Assembly: GCF_001426525.1 (NCBI RefSeq)
Contig: NZ_LMEW01000036.1
Coordinates: 71,947 to 135,946, forward strand
Direction of reading: 5' to 3'
Origin: Massilia sp. Root133
GTDB lineage: Bacteria; Pseudomonadota; Gammaproteobacteria; Burkholderiales; Burkholderiaceae_D
Length of the DNA: 64,000 nucleotides
The notes beneath the pieces were generated by a model. It did not search any database and was not told the DNA's origin. It saw only the letters and a program-made list of their open reading frames with translations. The translations under genes were made by a program, and so were the position numbers. This document shows, one piece after another, positions 32,265-41,951 of the stretch; position 1 is the first letter of the stretch; every line of letters begins with the position of its first letter.

Positions 32265-33602
32265 ATGGATTCGACCGTCACACCCGACAAGAATAAAACC
32301 CCGACCCACCCCAAGCGCTCGCGCCGCACCCGCATCATCGGGATCCTCATCGCCATCGTCGCGATGGGCGGCCTGGGCTGGCTCGCCTGGCACCTCGTGC
32401 ACCAGCAGCCGCAGGGCGCGCCCGGCGGCGCGGGCAGGCAGGGCGCGGGCGGACCAGGGGCGGGCCGCGGTGGTCCGGGCGGCGGGCGCGGCATGCCGGC
32501 AACGACGGTCGGCGTCGGCAAGGCCGAGCATGCCGACATCCCGATCGTGCTGGACGCCCTCGGCACAGTGACCCCGGCCGCCGTCGCGACCGTGCGGCCG
32601 CAGGTCGGTGGTGTGCTGCAGAAAATCCTGTTCACGGAAGGCCAGCTCGTCAAGCAGGGCCAGGTGCTGGCGACCATCGACCCGCGCCCGTCCCAGATGG
32701 CGCTGCTGCAGGCGACGGGCCAGCGCCAGCGCGACGAGGCCCAGCTCGAATCGGCCAAGGTCCTGCTGTCCCGCTACCAGACCCTGCTCCAGCAGGACTC
32801 GATCGCGCGCCAGGACGTCGACACGCAGGCGGCCCTCGTGAAACAGCTGCAGGGCGCCGTCACGACCGACAAGGCGGCCGAAGGCATCGCCCAGATCAAC
32901 CTCGGCTACACGCAGGTGCGCGCGCCGATCGCCGGACGCGTGGGCCTGCGTACGGTGGACATCGGCAACCTGGTGGCCAGCAGCGATGCGAACGGCATCG
33001 CCGTCATCACCCAGCAATCGCCGATCGACGTCGAATTCGCCGTGCCGCAGGACCACCTGCCCGCGATCCAGGCGCGCATCAACGCGAACGCCACGCTGCC
33101 CGCGACGGCGCTGGACCGCACCCGCACGCGCGAGCTGGCGCAGGGCCGCTTCATGGCGCTGGACAACCAGGTCGACACCTCGACCGGCACCGTCAAGGCC
33201 AAGGCCCGCTTCGGCAACGAGGCCTCCAAGCTGTTCCCCAACCAGTTCGTGAACGTCCGCCTGCAGGTGAACGTCATCAAGAACGCGATCACGGTGCCGG
33301 TGACGGCATTGCGCCACGGCGCCAACGGCGACTACGTCTACGTGCTGGATCCGCAGACCCGCACGGTGAAGCTGACGAACGTGAAGCGGGGCGAGGAGGA
33401 TGCCGAGCGCGTCGAGATCACGAGCGGCCTGAAAGGCGGCGAGACCGTCATCACGGAAGGCGCCGACCGCCTGAAGGATGGCGCGAAGGTGACGCTGCCG
33501 GGCGAGCATCCGGCGCGCGGTGCCGGTGCCGCTGGCGCGAAGCAGGGCCAGGGCCAGGGCGGCCAGCACCGCCGCCGCCAGCAGGAAGGGGCGGCGCAAT
33601 GA
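32265..33602 (+). CDS. mdtA: RND efflux periplasmic adaptor (MdtA/MuxA-like)
   Basis: A 445-residue membrane-fusion protein. A cytoplasmic basic start is followed by a membrane helix (RIIGILIAIVAMGGLGWLAW), then a Gly-rich segment, then the adaptor core: lipoyl half-motif VRPQVGGVLQKILFTEGQLVKQGQVLATIDPRPSQMALLQA, a coiled-coil hairpin, the second half YTQVRAPIAGRVGLRTVDIGNLV, beta-barrel and membrane-proximal domains. The C-terminal 30 residues are Gly/Gln/Arg-rich. First gene of an adaptor-pump-pump-outer-membrane channel operon like muxABC-opmB of Pseudomonas. A REP-type repeat separates it from the first pump gene. Confidence 0.88.
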   Translation: MDSTVTPDKNKTPTHPKRSRRTRIIGILIAIVAMGGLGWLAWHLVHQQPQGAPGGAGRQGAGGPGAGRGGPGGGRGMPATTVGVGKAEHADIPIVLDALGTVTPAAVATVRPQVGGVLQKILFTEGQLVKQGQVLATIDPRPSQMALLQATGQRQRDEAQLESAKVLLSRYQTLLQQDSIARQDVDTQAALVKQLQGAVTTDKAAEGIAQINLGYTQVRAPIAGRVGLRTVDIGNLVASSDANGIAVITQQSPIDVEFAVPQDHLPAIQARINANATLPATALDRTRTRELAQGRFMALDNQVDTSTGTVKAKARFGNEASKLFPNQFVNVRLQVNVIKNAITVPVTALRHGANGDYVYVLDPQTRTVKLTNVKRGEEDAERVEITSGLKGGETVITEGADRLKDGAKVTLPGEHPARGAGAAGAKQGQGQGGQHRRRQQEGAAQ

Positions 33603-33632
33603 TGCAGTTTGCTGGAACCCGTGACTTGTGCA

Positions 33633-33719
33633 CGTCGTTCCCGCGCAGGCGGGAACCCAAGTACTGCTCGCACCGCGTCGGCTCGAAAAACTTAGGCCCC
33701 GGCCTGCGCCGGGGCGACG
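33633..33719. repeat. REP-like pair, 87-bp short variant
   Basis: The left unit begins CGTCGTTCCCGCGCAGGCGG and the right unit ends CGGCCTGCGCCGGGGCGACG, inverted relative to each other, with a ~25-base centre unlike that of the 127-bp copies. It sits inside the efflux operon, between the adaptor and pump genes, so it is transcribed and would fold into two hairpins in the mRNA. Confidence 0.65.
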
Positions 33720-33744
33720 GTCTCGCGTGTGACGGAGATGGTCG

Positions 33745-36700
33745 ATGAGCCCATCCGCACCGTTCATCCGCCGCCCCGTCGCCACGTCGCTGCTGATGCT
33801 GGCGATCGTGCTGGCGGGCCTCGTCGGCTATAAATTCCTGCCGCTGTCCGCGCTGCCGCAGGTCGACTTCCCGACGATCCAGGTGCAGACGCTGTACCCG
33901 GGCGCGAGTCCGGAAGTGATGGCGCGCACCGTGACGGCGCCACTGGAACGCCAGTTCGGCCAGATGTCGGGCCTGGCGCGCATGAGTTCCAACAGCGCGG
34001 CCGGCGTCTCCGTGATCACCCTGCAGTTCACGCTTGGGCAGACGCTCGACGTGGCCGAGCAGGAAGTGCAGGCCGCGATCAATGCCGGCGGCTCGCTGCT
34101 GCCGACCGACCTGCCGGCGCCGCCCGTCTACGCCAAGGTCAACCCGGCCGACGCGCCCGTGCTGACGCTCGCCATCACGTCCGATTCGATGCCGCTGACG
34201 GAGGTGCAGAACCTCGTCAACACGCGTCTCGCGCTGAAGATCAGCCAGGTGACGGGCGTGGGCCTCGTCACCCTGCAGGGCGGCCAGCGTCCGGCCGTGC
34301 GCATCCAGGCCAACACCGAGGCGCTCGCCGCCAACGGCCTCGGTCTGGACACGCTGCGCACCGCGATCACGAACGCCAACGCCAACAGCGCCAAGGGCAG
34401 CTTCGACGGCCCGCTGCGCGCCTACACCATCAACGCCAACGACCAGCTGGTGACGGTGCCCGACTACACGAATTTGATCGTCGCGTACAAGAACGGCGCG
34501 CCCGTGCGCCTGGGCGACGTGGCGAAGGTCGTCGACAGCGCGGAAAACGTCAAGCTGGGCGCATGGGCGAACATGAAGCCGGCGATCATCCTGAACGTGC
34601 AGCGCCAGCCGGGCGCCAACGTGATCGCCACCGTGGACGCCATCAAGCAGCGCCTGCCCGAGCTGCAGGCCAGCCTGCCGCAGAGCATCCACATGGACGT
34701 GCTGTCGGACCGCACGAACGGCATCCGCGCTTCCGTCGAACACGTGCAGATCGAGCTCGTGCTGGCCGTCGTCCTCGTCGTGCTCGTGATCTTCGCGTTC
34801 CTGCACAGCATCCGCGCCACCGTGATCGCGAGCCTCGCGGTGCCGATCTCGCTCGTCGGCACGTTCGGCATCATGTACCTGCTCGGGTACAGCCTGAACA
34901 ACCTGTCGCTGATGGCGCTGACGATCGCAACGGGCTTCGTCGTCGACGATGCCATCGTCATGATCGAGAACATCTCGCGCTACATCGAGGAAGGCGAGAA
35001 GCCGATGGACGCCGCGCTGAAGGGCGCCACGCAGATCGGCTTCACCATCATTTCGCTGACCGTGTCGCTGATCGCCGTGCTGATCCCGCTGCTGTTCATG
35101 GGCGACGTCGTGGGCCGGCTGTTCCGCGAATTCGCCGTGTCGCTCGCCATCACGATCCTGATCTCGGCCGTCGTGTCGCTGACGCTCGTGCCGATGATGT
35201 CGGCGCGCTGGCTAACGCAGCACGACAAGTCGCACAGGTCGGGCTTCGAGCGTCAGTTCCAGTCGTTCTTCGACTGGACCGTCGGCCACTACGACCGCGG
35301 CCTGAACTGGGTCCTCGCGCGCCAGGGCCTGACCCTGCTCGTCGCGTTGGGCACGCTCGTGCTGACGGCGATCCTGTGGACGTTCATCCCGAAAAGCCTG
35401 TTCCCCACGCAGGACACGGGCCAGCTGCAGGCGCGCGTGGAAGCGCGCCAGGCGATCTCGTACAGTTCGATGGCCGAGATGCAGCAGGCCGCCGCGCGCG
35501 AGATCCTGGCCGACCCGGACGTCGAATCGCTCGCGTCGACCGTGGGCGTGGATGCCGCCAACAACACGATGCTCCACACGGGCACCATGCTGATCAACCT
35601 GAAGGCGAAGCACGACGACCAGCAGGACGTCATGAACCGCCTGCGCCGCCGCGTGGCGCAGAACGTGGCCGGCGTCACGCTGTACCTGCAGCCGACCCAG
35701 GACCTCACCATCGACGCCGAGACGGGACCGACCCAGTACCGCCTGTCGATCGAGGGCGCGGACACGAAGACGGTGACGGAGTGGGCGAAGAAGATGGTCG
35801 ACGCGATGGCGCGCCGCAAGGAGCTGGCGAACGTCGTCACGGACGCGGGCGCCACCGGCGCGGCCGCCTACGTCAACATCGATCGCGACAGCGCGTCGCG
35901 CCTGTCCGTGACGGCGTCGAACGTCGACGACGCGTTGTACAGCGCGTTCGGCCAGCGCATCGTGTCGACCATCTTCACGGAGACGAACCAGTACCGCGTG
36001 ATCCTGGAAGCGCAGCAGGACGACAAGATGTCGCTCGACGCGCTGTCGGACCTGCAGCTGCGCACGGGCTCCGGTGCGCCGACGCCGCTGTCCGCGATCG
36101 CCTCCATCACGGAGCAGGCCGCGCCGCTGCAGATCACGCACGTGGCGCAATACCCGGCGACGACCATCGGTTTCGACACCGCGTCCGGCATCAAGCTGGG
36201 CACCGCCGTCGCCGCGATCAAGGAAGTCGCGCAGGAGATCGGCCTGCCGGGCTCCGTGACCATGACGTTCCTCGGCGCGTCCGGCGCGTACCAGGCGTCG
36301 CTGTCGAACCAGCTGTGGCTGATCCTCGCGGCCGTCGTCTGCGTGTACATCGTGCTGGGGGTGCTGTACGAGAGCTACATCCACCCGCTGACCATCCTGT
36401 CGACCCTGCCGTCGGCCGGCGTCGGCGCGCTGCTGGCGCTGGGGATCACGGGACAGGGCCTCGGCGTCATCGGCATCATCGGCATCATCCTCCTGATCGG
36501 CATCGTGAAGAAGAACGCGATCATGATGATCGACTTCGCCATCGAGGCCGAGCGCGACGAGGGCAAGGACCCGCGGACGGCGATCCACCAGGCCGCGATG
36601 CTGCGCTTCCGTCCGATCATCATGACGACGCTGGCGGCGCTGTTCGCCGCCATCCCGCTGATGCTCGGCTGGGGCGAGGGCGCCGAGCTGCGCCGGCCGC

Positions 36701-36861
36701 TGGGCCTCGCGATCTTCGGCGGCCTGATCGTCAGCCAGCTGCTCACGCTGTTCACGACGCCCGTCATCTACCTCGCGTTCGACCGCCTCGCGCGGCGCTG
36801 GAGCGGCGCGGAACCCGCCAAACCCGGCGGCGCGGTGAAACCCGGCGGAGCGGGCGCATGA
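33745..36861 (+). CDS. mdtB: RND efflux pump subunit (MdtB/MuxB-like)
   Basis: A 1038-residue inner-membrane proton-drug antiporter of the HAE1 type. It starts FIRRPVATSLLMLAIVLAGLVGYKFLPLSALPQVDFPTIQV, as MdtB and MdtC proteins do. Twelve helices frame two large periplasmic loops. The proton-relay aspartates are present in ATGFVVDDAIVMIENI, and the second-half signature GIVKKNAIMMIDFAIEAER is intact. In E. coli MdtB and MdtC form a B2C heterotrimer exporting bile salts, novobiocin and other compounds. The stop overlaps the start of the next pump gene (ATGA). Confidence 0.9.
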   Translation: MSPSAPFIRRPVATSLLMLAIVLAGLVGYKFLPLSALPQVDFPTIQVQTLYPGASPEVMARTVTAPLERQFGQMSGLARMSSNSAAGVSVITLQFTLGQTLDVAEQEVQAAINAGGSLLPTDLPAPPVYAKVNPADAPVLTLAITSDSMPLTEVQNLVNTRLALKISQVTGVGLVTLQGGQRPAVRIQANTEALAANGLGLDTLRTAITNANANSAKGSFDGPLRAYTINANDQLVTVPDYTNLIVAYKNGAPVRLGDVAKVVDSAENVKLGAWANMKPAIILNVQRQPGANVIATVDAIKQRLPELQASLPQSIHMDVLSDRTNGIRASVEHVQIELVLAVVLVVLVIFAFLHSIRATVIASLAVPISLVGTFGIMYLLGYSLNNLSLMALTIATGFVVDDAIVMIENISRYIEEGEKPMDAALKGATQIGFTIISLTVSLIAVLIPLLFMGDVVGRLFREFAVSLAITILISAVVSLTLVPMMSARWLTQHDKSHRSGFERQFQSFFDWTVGHYDRGLNWVLARQGLTLLVALGTLVLTAILWTFIPKSLFPTQDTGQLQARVEARQAISYSSMAEMQQAAAREILADPDVESLASTVGVDAANNTMLHTGTMLINLKAKHDDQQDVMNRLRRRVAQNVAGVTLYLQPTQDLTIDAETGPTQYRLSIEGADTKTVTEWAKKMVDAMARRKELANVVTDAGATGAAAYVNIDRDSASRLSVTASNVDDALYSAFGQRIVSTIFTETNQYRVILEAQQDDKMSLDALSDLQLRTGSGAPTPLSAIASITEQAAPLQITHVAQYPATTIGFDTASGIKLGTAVAAIKEVAQEIGLPGSVTMTFLGASGAYQASLSNQLWLILAAVVCVYIVLGVLYESYIHPLTILSTLPSAGVGALLALGITGQGLGVIGIIGIILLIGIVKKNAIMMIDFAIEAERDEGKDPRTAIHQAAMLRFRPIIMTTLAALFAAIPLMLGWGEGAELRRPLGLAIFGGLIVSQLLTLFTTPVIYLAFDRLARRWSGAEPAKPGGAVKPGGAGA

Positions 36862-39800
36862 GTCTCTCGCAGCCGTTCATCAAGCGGCCCATCGCGACGG
36901 TGCTGCTGACCATCGGCATCGCGCTGGCGGGCATCGGCGCGTTCTTCGTGCTCCCCGTGTCGCCGCTGCCGCAGGTCGACTTTCCGGCGATCTCCGTGTC
37001 GGCCAACCTGCCGGGCGGCAGTCCGGACACGATGGCGACGTCGGTCGCCACGCCGCTGGAACGGCGGCTGGGCGTGATCGCGGGCGTCAACGAGATGACG
37101 TCCAGCAGCGGCAACGGCTCCACCCGCATCAACCTGCAGTTCGACCTGACGCGCCAGATCGATTCCGCCGCGCGCGAAGTGCAGGCCGCGATCAACGCGG
37201 CGCGCGCCGACCTGCCGGCCACCCTGCGCAGCAATCCGACGTACCGCAAGGCCAATCCGTCCGACGCGCCCGTGATCATCCTGGCGCTGACGTCGAAGAC
37301 GCGTTCGCCCGGCCAGATCTACGACGACGTGTCGAACGTCGTGCAGCAAAAGCTCGCGCAGGTAAAGGGCGTGGGCGACGTGGAGATCGGCGGCGGCTCG
37401 CTGCCGGCCGTGCGCGTCGACCTGAACCCGTACCAGCTGAACCAGTACGGCCTGTCGACCGAGGACGTGCGCGCCGCCATCCAGGCGACGAATGCCAACC
37501 GGCCGAAGGGCGCGCTGGAAGGGCAGGGCATGCGCCTGCAGATCTATTCGCAGGCGAACACGCCGACCAATGGCCGCACGGCGGCCGACTACAAGGGCCT
37601 CGTCGTCGCATGGCGCAACGGTTCCGCCATCCGCCTGCAGGACGTCGCCACGGTCTGGGACGGCGTCGAGAACATCAACACGCTGGGCCTGTTCAACGGC
37701 CAGCCCGCCGTGATCGTGCTGGTGACGAGCCAGCCGGGCGCCAACGTCATCGAGACCGTGGACGGCGTGCGCGCGCTGCTGCCGCAGCTGCAGGCCCAGT
37801 TGCCGCAGGACGTGCGCATGCAGGTCGCGTCGGACCGCACCAATTCCATCCGCGCGTCGCTGCACGAGATCGAGATGACGTTGATGATCTCGATCCTGCT
37901 CGTCGTGCTCGTGGTCTCCGTGTTCCTGCGCAGCGTGCGCGCGACCGTCGTGCCGGCCGTGGCGACCGTCGTCTCGCTGCTGGGCACCTTCGGCGTGATG
38001 TACCTGCTGGGCTTCTCCCTGAACAACCTGTCGCTGATGGCGCTCACGGTGGCGACGGGATTCGTCGTCGACGACGCCATCGTCGTGCTGGAAAACACGA
38101 GCCGCCACGTCGAGCAGGGCATGGACCGCATGAAGGCGGCGCTGCTGGGCGCGCAGGAAGTGGGCTTCACGGTGCTGTCCATCAGCCTGTCGCTCGTCGC
38201 CGTGTTCATCCCGCTGCTGTTCATGGGCGGCCAGGTGGGCCGGCTGTTCCGCGAATTCGCCGTCACGCTGTCGGCCGCCGTGATGATCTCGCTCGTGATC
38301 TCGCTGACGACGACGCCGATGCTGTGCGCGATGCTGCTGAAACCGGGCCAGGCGCTGCACGACCACGTGGGCCGCAAGCAGGGCCGCCTCGCGCGCTGGG
38401 CCGAGCGGGCCTTCGACGGCGTGCTGAAGTCGTACGAGCACGCGCTCGACTGGGCGCTCGACATGAAGCCGCTCGTGATGCTGATCCTCGTGTTCGTCGT
38501 CGGCCTGAACGTGTATCTGTTCTCGGCCGCGCCGAAAGGCTTTTTCCCGCAGCAGGACACGGGCCAGGTCAACGGCGGCCTGCGCGCGGACCAGAGCATC
38601 TCGTTCCAGGCCATGCAGGGCAAGCTGCGCCAGCTCGTGAACATCATCAAGAGCGATCCGGCCGTCGACACCGTCGTCGGCTTCACGGGCGGCTCGCGCG
38701 CGGGCGGCGGCTTCATGTTCCTGAATCTGAAACCCGTCGACGAACGCGCCAAGGGCGAGAGCGGCCAGGCCGTGATCGCGCGCCTGCGGCCGAAGCTCGC
38801 GCAGGTGACGGGCGTGCAGCTGTTCCTGAACCCCGTGCAGGACCTGCGCATGGGCGGGCGCCAGTCGAACTCCACGTACCAGTACACCTTGAAAAGCGAC
38901 AACCGCGCCGACCTGAAAACGTGGGCGACGAAGCTGGCGGACGCGATGAAGGGGCAGAAGGCGCTGACCGACGTCGACACCGACCAGGCGGACAACGGCG
39001 TCGAGACCTATGTCGACATCGACAAGCAGACGGCCGCGCGCCTCGGCATCAGCGCGAAGGACATCGACAACGCGCTGTACGACGCGTTCGGCCAGCGCCA
39101 GGTCGCCAACATCTACGACGAGTTGAACCAGTACCACGTGATCATGGGCGTCGCGCAGCAGTATGCGCGCTCGCCGGCCGCGCTGGACGACGTGTATGTG
39201 CCGGCCAAGAACGCGCCCACGGCCGCCGCCGGCACGCCCGCCGCGCCCGCGAACCTGACGGCCGCGCGCGATCCGTCCGGCGGCGCGGCGCTGTCGTCGT
39301 CCGCCACCACGATGGTGCCGCTGTCCGCCATCGCCCACTTCGCGGAGCGCTCGACGCCGAGCTCAGTCAACCACCAGGACGGCGAGCTGGCGACGACGAT
39401 CTCGTTCAACCTCGCGCAGGGTTTTTCGCTGTCGGAAGCGCAGCAGGCGGTCAAGCAGGCGGAGGCCGATATCGGCATGCCGACCAATGTGCGCGGCAGC
39501 TTCCAGGGCCAGGCCAAGCAGGCGCAGGAATCGAGCCAGCAGCAGCCGCTGCTGATCCTCGCCGCCATCGTCGTCATCTACATCGTCCTCGGCATCCTGT
39601 ACGAAAGCCTGGTGCATCCGATCACGGTGCTGTCGACGTTGCCGTCGGCCGGCGTGGGCGCCGTGCTGGCGCTGCTGCTGTTCCACATGGAGTTTTCCAT
39701 CATCGCGCTGATCGGCGTGTTCCTCCTGATCGGCATCGTGAAAAAGAATGCGATCCTGATCATCGACTTCGCGCTGGAAGCGGAGCGCGCGCGCGGCCTG

Positions 39801-40097
39801 TCGGCCACGGAGGCCGTACGCGAGGCGTGCCTGCTGCGCTTCCGCCCGATCCTGATGACGACCCTGGCGGCGGCGCTGGGCGCGCTGCCGCTGGCGATCG
39901 GCTTCGGCGAGGGCTCCGAGCTGCGCCAGCCGCTGGGCATCGCCATCATCGGCGGCCTGGTCGCGAGCCAGCTCCTGACGCTGCTGACCACACCCGTCGT
40001 CTACGTCTACCTCGACAAGCTCCGCCGCCGCAACGCGGACGAGCACCACCTGGTCCGCCATCCGCTCGAGGACCAGCCCACGACTTCCCAGCCATGA
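36858..40097 (+). CDS. mdtC: RND efflux pump subunit (MdtC/MuxC-like)
   Basis: A 1079-residue partner of the preceding subunit, starting at the overlapping ATG at 36858 (FIKRPIATVLLTIGIALAGIGAFFVLPVSPLPQVDFPAI). ATGFVVDDAIVVLENTS carries the relay aspartates and GIVKKNAILIIDFALEAERARG the second signature. Compared with its partner it has an additional Ala/Pro/Ser-rich segment of about 35 residues near 780-815 (PAKNAPTAAAGTPAAP onward) in the second periplasmic loop. Together with the adaptor and channel it should form a complete tripartite pump. The stop overlaps the outer-membrane channel gene by four bases. Confidence 0.9.
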   Translation: MSLSQPFIKRPIATVLLTIGIALAGIGAFFVLPVSPLPQVDFPAISVSANLPGGSPDTMATSVATPLERRLGVIAGVNEMTSSSGNGSTRINLQFDLTRQIDSAAREVQAAINAARADLPATLRSNPTYRKANPSDAPVIILALTSKTRSPGQIYDDVSNVVQQKLAQVKGVGDVEIGGGSLPAVRVDLNPYQLNQYGLSTEDVRAAIQATNANRPKGALEGQGMRLQIYSQANTPTNGRTAADYKGLVVAWRNGSAIRLQDVATVWDGVENINTLGLFNGQPAVIVLVTSQPGANVIETVDGVRALLPQLQAQLPQDVRMQVASDRTNSIRASLHEIEMTLMISILLVVLVVSVFLRSVRATVVPAVATVVSLLGTFGVMYLLGFSLNNLSLMALTVATGFVVDDAIVVLENTSRHVEQGMDRMKAALLGAQEVGFTVLSISLSLVAVFIPLLFMGGQVGRLFREFAVTLSAAVMISLVISLTTTPMLCAMLLKPGQALHDHVGRKQGRLARWAERAFDGVLKSYEHALDWALDMKPLVMLILVFVVGLNVYLFSAAPKGFFPQQDTGQVNGGLRADQSISFQAMQGKLRQLVNIIKSDPAVDTVVGFTGGSRAGGGFMFLNLKPVDERAKGESGQAVIARLRPKLAQVTGVQLFLNPVQDLRMGGRQSNSTYQYTLKSDNRADLKTWATKLADAMKGQKALTDVDTDQADNGVETYVDIDKQTAARLGISAKDIDNALYDAFGQRQVANIYDELNQYHVIMGVAQQYARSPAALDDVYVPAKNAPTAAAGTPAAPANLTAARDPSGGAALSSSATTMVPLSAIAHFAERSTPSSVNHQDGELATTISFNLAQGFSLSEAQQAVKQAEADIGMPTNVRGSFQGQAKQAQESSQQQPLLILAAIVVIYIVLGILYESLVHPITVLSTLPSAGVGAVLALLLFHMEFSIIALIGVFLLIGIVKKNAILIIDFALEAERARGLSATEAVREACLLRFRPILMTTLAAALGALPLAIGFGEGSELRQPLGIAIIGGLVASQLLTLLTTPVVYVYLDKLRRRNADEHHLVRHPLEDQPTTSQP

Positions 40098-41551
40098 ACC
40101 GAACCATGCGATTTACCACGACCATTCGTCCGCTGATCTCCGCGTTGCTCGCCGCCGCCGTGCTGTCCGGCTGCGCGCTCGCGCCCACGTACGAGCGCCC
40201 GGCGACGCCGCAGCCGGCCGCGTTCAAGGAGCTGCAAGACTCGGCGTCCGCCGGATGGGCGCCCGCCGCACCGGCAGATGCGCTCGACCGCGGTCCGTGG
40301 TGGACCCTGTTCAACGACCCCGTGCTCGATGGCCTCGCGCGCCAGGTCGAGGTCAGCAACCAGAACGTGGCGGCGGCCGTCGCCGCGTACAGCCAGGCGC
40401 GCGCGCTCGTCGCGCAGCAGCGCGCGGCGCTGTTCCCGACCGTGACGCTGACCGGCGGCGCGAACCGGAACGGCAACGGCGGTGGCAACGACAACAACAA
40501 CGGCCGCACGTCGAACAGCTTCCGCCTGAACATCGGATCGAGCTGGGAGCCGGACGTGTGGGGGCGCCTGCGCGCGGGCATCTCCGCGGCGCAGGCCAAT
40601 GCCCAGGCCAGCGCGGCCGACCTCGCGTCGGCACGCCTGTCCGCGCAGGGCGAACTGGCGGCCGACTATTTTTCGCTGCGCTCCGTCGACGCCCAGCGCG
40701 CGCTGCTGGCCACGACCATCGAAGGCTACCAGCGCGTGCTGAAGATCACGCAGAACCGCTTCGACGTGGGCATCGTGCCCCACTCGGACGTCTACCAGGC
40801 CCAGACCCAGCTCGCCAGCGCGCAGAGCGACGACCTCACGCTGGCCCGCCAGCGCGCGCAGCTGGAGCACGCGATCGCGGTCCTCGTCGGCAAGGCGCCG
40901 GCCGACTTCGCGCTGGCGCCGGCGCCGTGGACAGTGACGGTGCCGGACGTGCCGGTAGGCGTGCCGTCCACGCTGCTGGAGCGCCGGCCCGACATCGCCG
41001 CGTCCGAACGCGCGGTGGCCGCGGCCAACGCGCAGATCGGACTCGTGCGCGCCGCCTACTTCCCGCAGATCGGCCTCACGGCGTCGTATGGCCCGTCCGC
41101 CAGCGCCATCGGCGACCTGTTCAAGGCATCGAGCATGGCGTGGGCACTGGGCCTGTCGGCCACCGAGACGATCTTCAACGGCGGCGCCAACCGCGCGGCG
41201 GTGCAGGGCGCCGACGCCGCGCGCGAGCAGGCCGTCGCGCGCTATCGCCAGACGGTGCTGGATGCCTTCGCCGACGTCGAGGACCAGTTGAACGCCACGC
41301 GCGTGCTGGCGCAGCAGCAGGAGCTGCAGCGCCAGGCATCGGCGGCGGCGGACAAGGTCGAGGAGCAGGTGCTGAACCGCTACAAGGCCGGCCAGGTGAG
41401 TTATTCGGAAGTGGTGCAGGCCCAGGTGACGGCCCTGAACGCGCGCCGCGCGCTCGTGCAGACGCAGGGCAACCGGCAGACGACGGCCGTGGCGCTGATC
41501 CAGTCGCTGGGCGGTGGCTGGCACGCGGACCAGCTCACCGCGCAGGAGTAA
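40094..41551 (+). CDS. Outer-membrane efflux lipoprotein (NodT/OprM family)
   Basis: A 485-residue outer-membrane channel subunit. The lipobox LLAAAVLSGC gives a lipid-modified Cys followed by ALAPTYERPATP, typical of OprM/NodT proteins. The two homologous halves of the TolC fold are visible (WWTLFNDPVLDGLARQVEVSNQNVAAAVAAY, FDVGIVPHSDVYQAQTQLASAQ, LERRPDIAASERAVAAANAQIGLVRAAYFPQIGL, NRYKAGQVSYSEVVQAQ). It corresponds to OpmB in the muxABC-opmB operon. Its ATG overlaps the mdtC stop; an in-frame ATG four codons later is possible. Confidence 0.9.
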   Translation: MNRTMRFTTTIRPLISALLAAAVLSGCALAPTYERPATPQPAAFKELQDSASAGWAPAAPADALDRGPWWTLFNDPVLDGLARQVEVSNQNVAAAVAAYSQARALVAQQRAALFPTVTLTGGANRNGNGGGNDNNNGRTSNSFRLNIGSSWEPDVWGRLRAGISAAQANAQASAADLASARLSAQGELAADYFSLRSVDAQRALLATTIEGYQRVLKITQNRFDVGIVPHSDVYQAQTQLASAQSDDLTLARQRAQLEHAIAVLVGKAPADFALAPAPWTVTVPDVPVGVPSTLLERRPDIAASERAVAAANAQIGLVRAAYFPQIGLTASYGPSASAIGDLFKASSMAWALGLSATETIFNGGANRAAVQGADAAREQAVARYRQTVLDAFADVEDQLNATRVLAQQQELQRQASAAADKVEEQVLNRYKAGQVSYSEVVQAQVTALNARRALVQTQGNRQTTAVALIQSLGGGWHADQLTAQE

Positions 41552-41555
41552 CACC

Positions 41556-41945
41556 ATGCCCGCATGGAGCGCGCTGTACCTCGCCGGCGACGTCGCGCTG
41601 TCGGCCTGGATGCTGCGTCGGGACTTCCGCCGCCGCGGCCGCGCGGCCGTCGTCGCGACGGCCGAACTGCTGGGCAGCGTGAGCCTCGCGCTGCCGGCGC
41701 TCGCCTACCTCGACATGGATTTCGCGGCGCTGCTGAACAATGCGGCGCTGTGGTCGTTGTTCGCGCTCGGGATGGTGGCGCTGGCAAGCTTCGGCTGGCG
41801 CGACATCCGCGCGAGCCTGCATGATCCGCGCACGGCCTGGCTGCCGCCGCGCCGACGCTGGCTCATCACGGCGCTGGGCCCCGGCATGATGCTCGCAGCC
41901 GCGTTGCCGGAGGTATGGTGGGGCGGACTGGCTTTGGCCAAATAA
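41556..41945 (+). CDS. Small integral membrane protein of unknown function
   Basis: A 129-residue protein starting at 41556, five bases after the channel gene, with AGGAG overlapping the previous stop. Three or four hydrophobic stretches (ALYLAGDVALSAWML, TAELLGSVSLALPALAYL, ALWSLFALGMVALASF, LGPGMMLAAALPEVWWGG) with Arg-rich loops suggest an inner-membrane protein. I do not recognise a family. Its placement makes it the fifth gene of the efflux operon, but a functional link is not shown. It ends 6 bases before the convergent BASS transporter. Confidence 0.6.
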   Translation: MPAWSALYLAGDVALSAWMLRRDFRRRGRAAVVATAELLGSVSLALPALAYLDMDFAALLNNAALWSLFALGMVALASFGWRDIRASLHDPRTAWLPPRRRWLITALGPGMMLAAALPEVWWGGLALAK

Positions 41946-41951
41946 ACGGTG

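Noticed and set aside
34563..36857. Upstream extension of the MdtC-like reading frame
   Set aside because: It runs through the MdtB gene in another frame; the true start is the ATG at 36858 with ATGA overlap and the FIKRPIATVLL beginning of the family.
36768..39338. 856-codon minus-strand frame opposite the MdtC-like gene
   Set aside because: Arg/His/Asp-rich shadow with no domain; the plus strand encodes a full RND pump.
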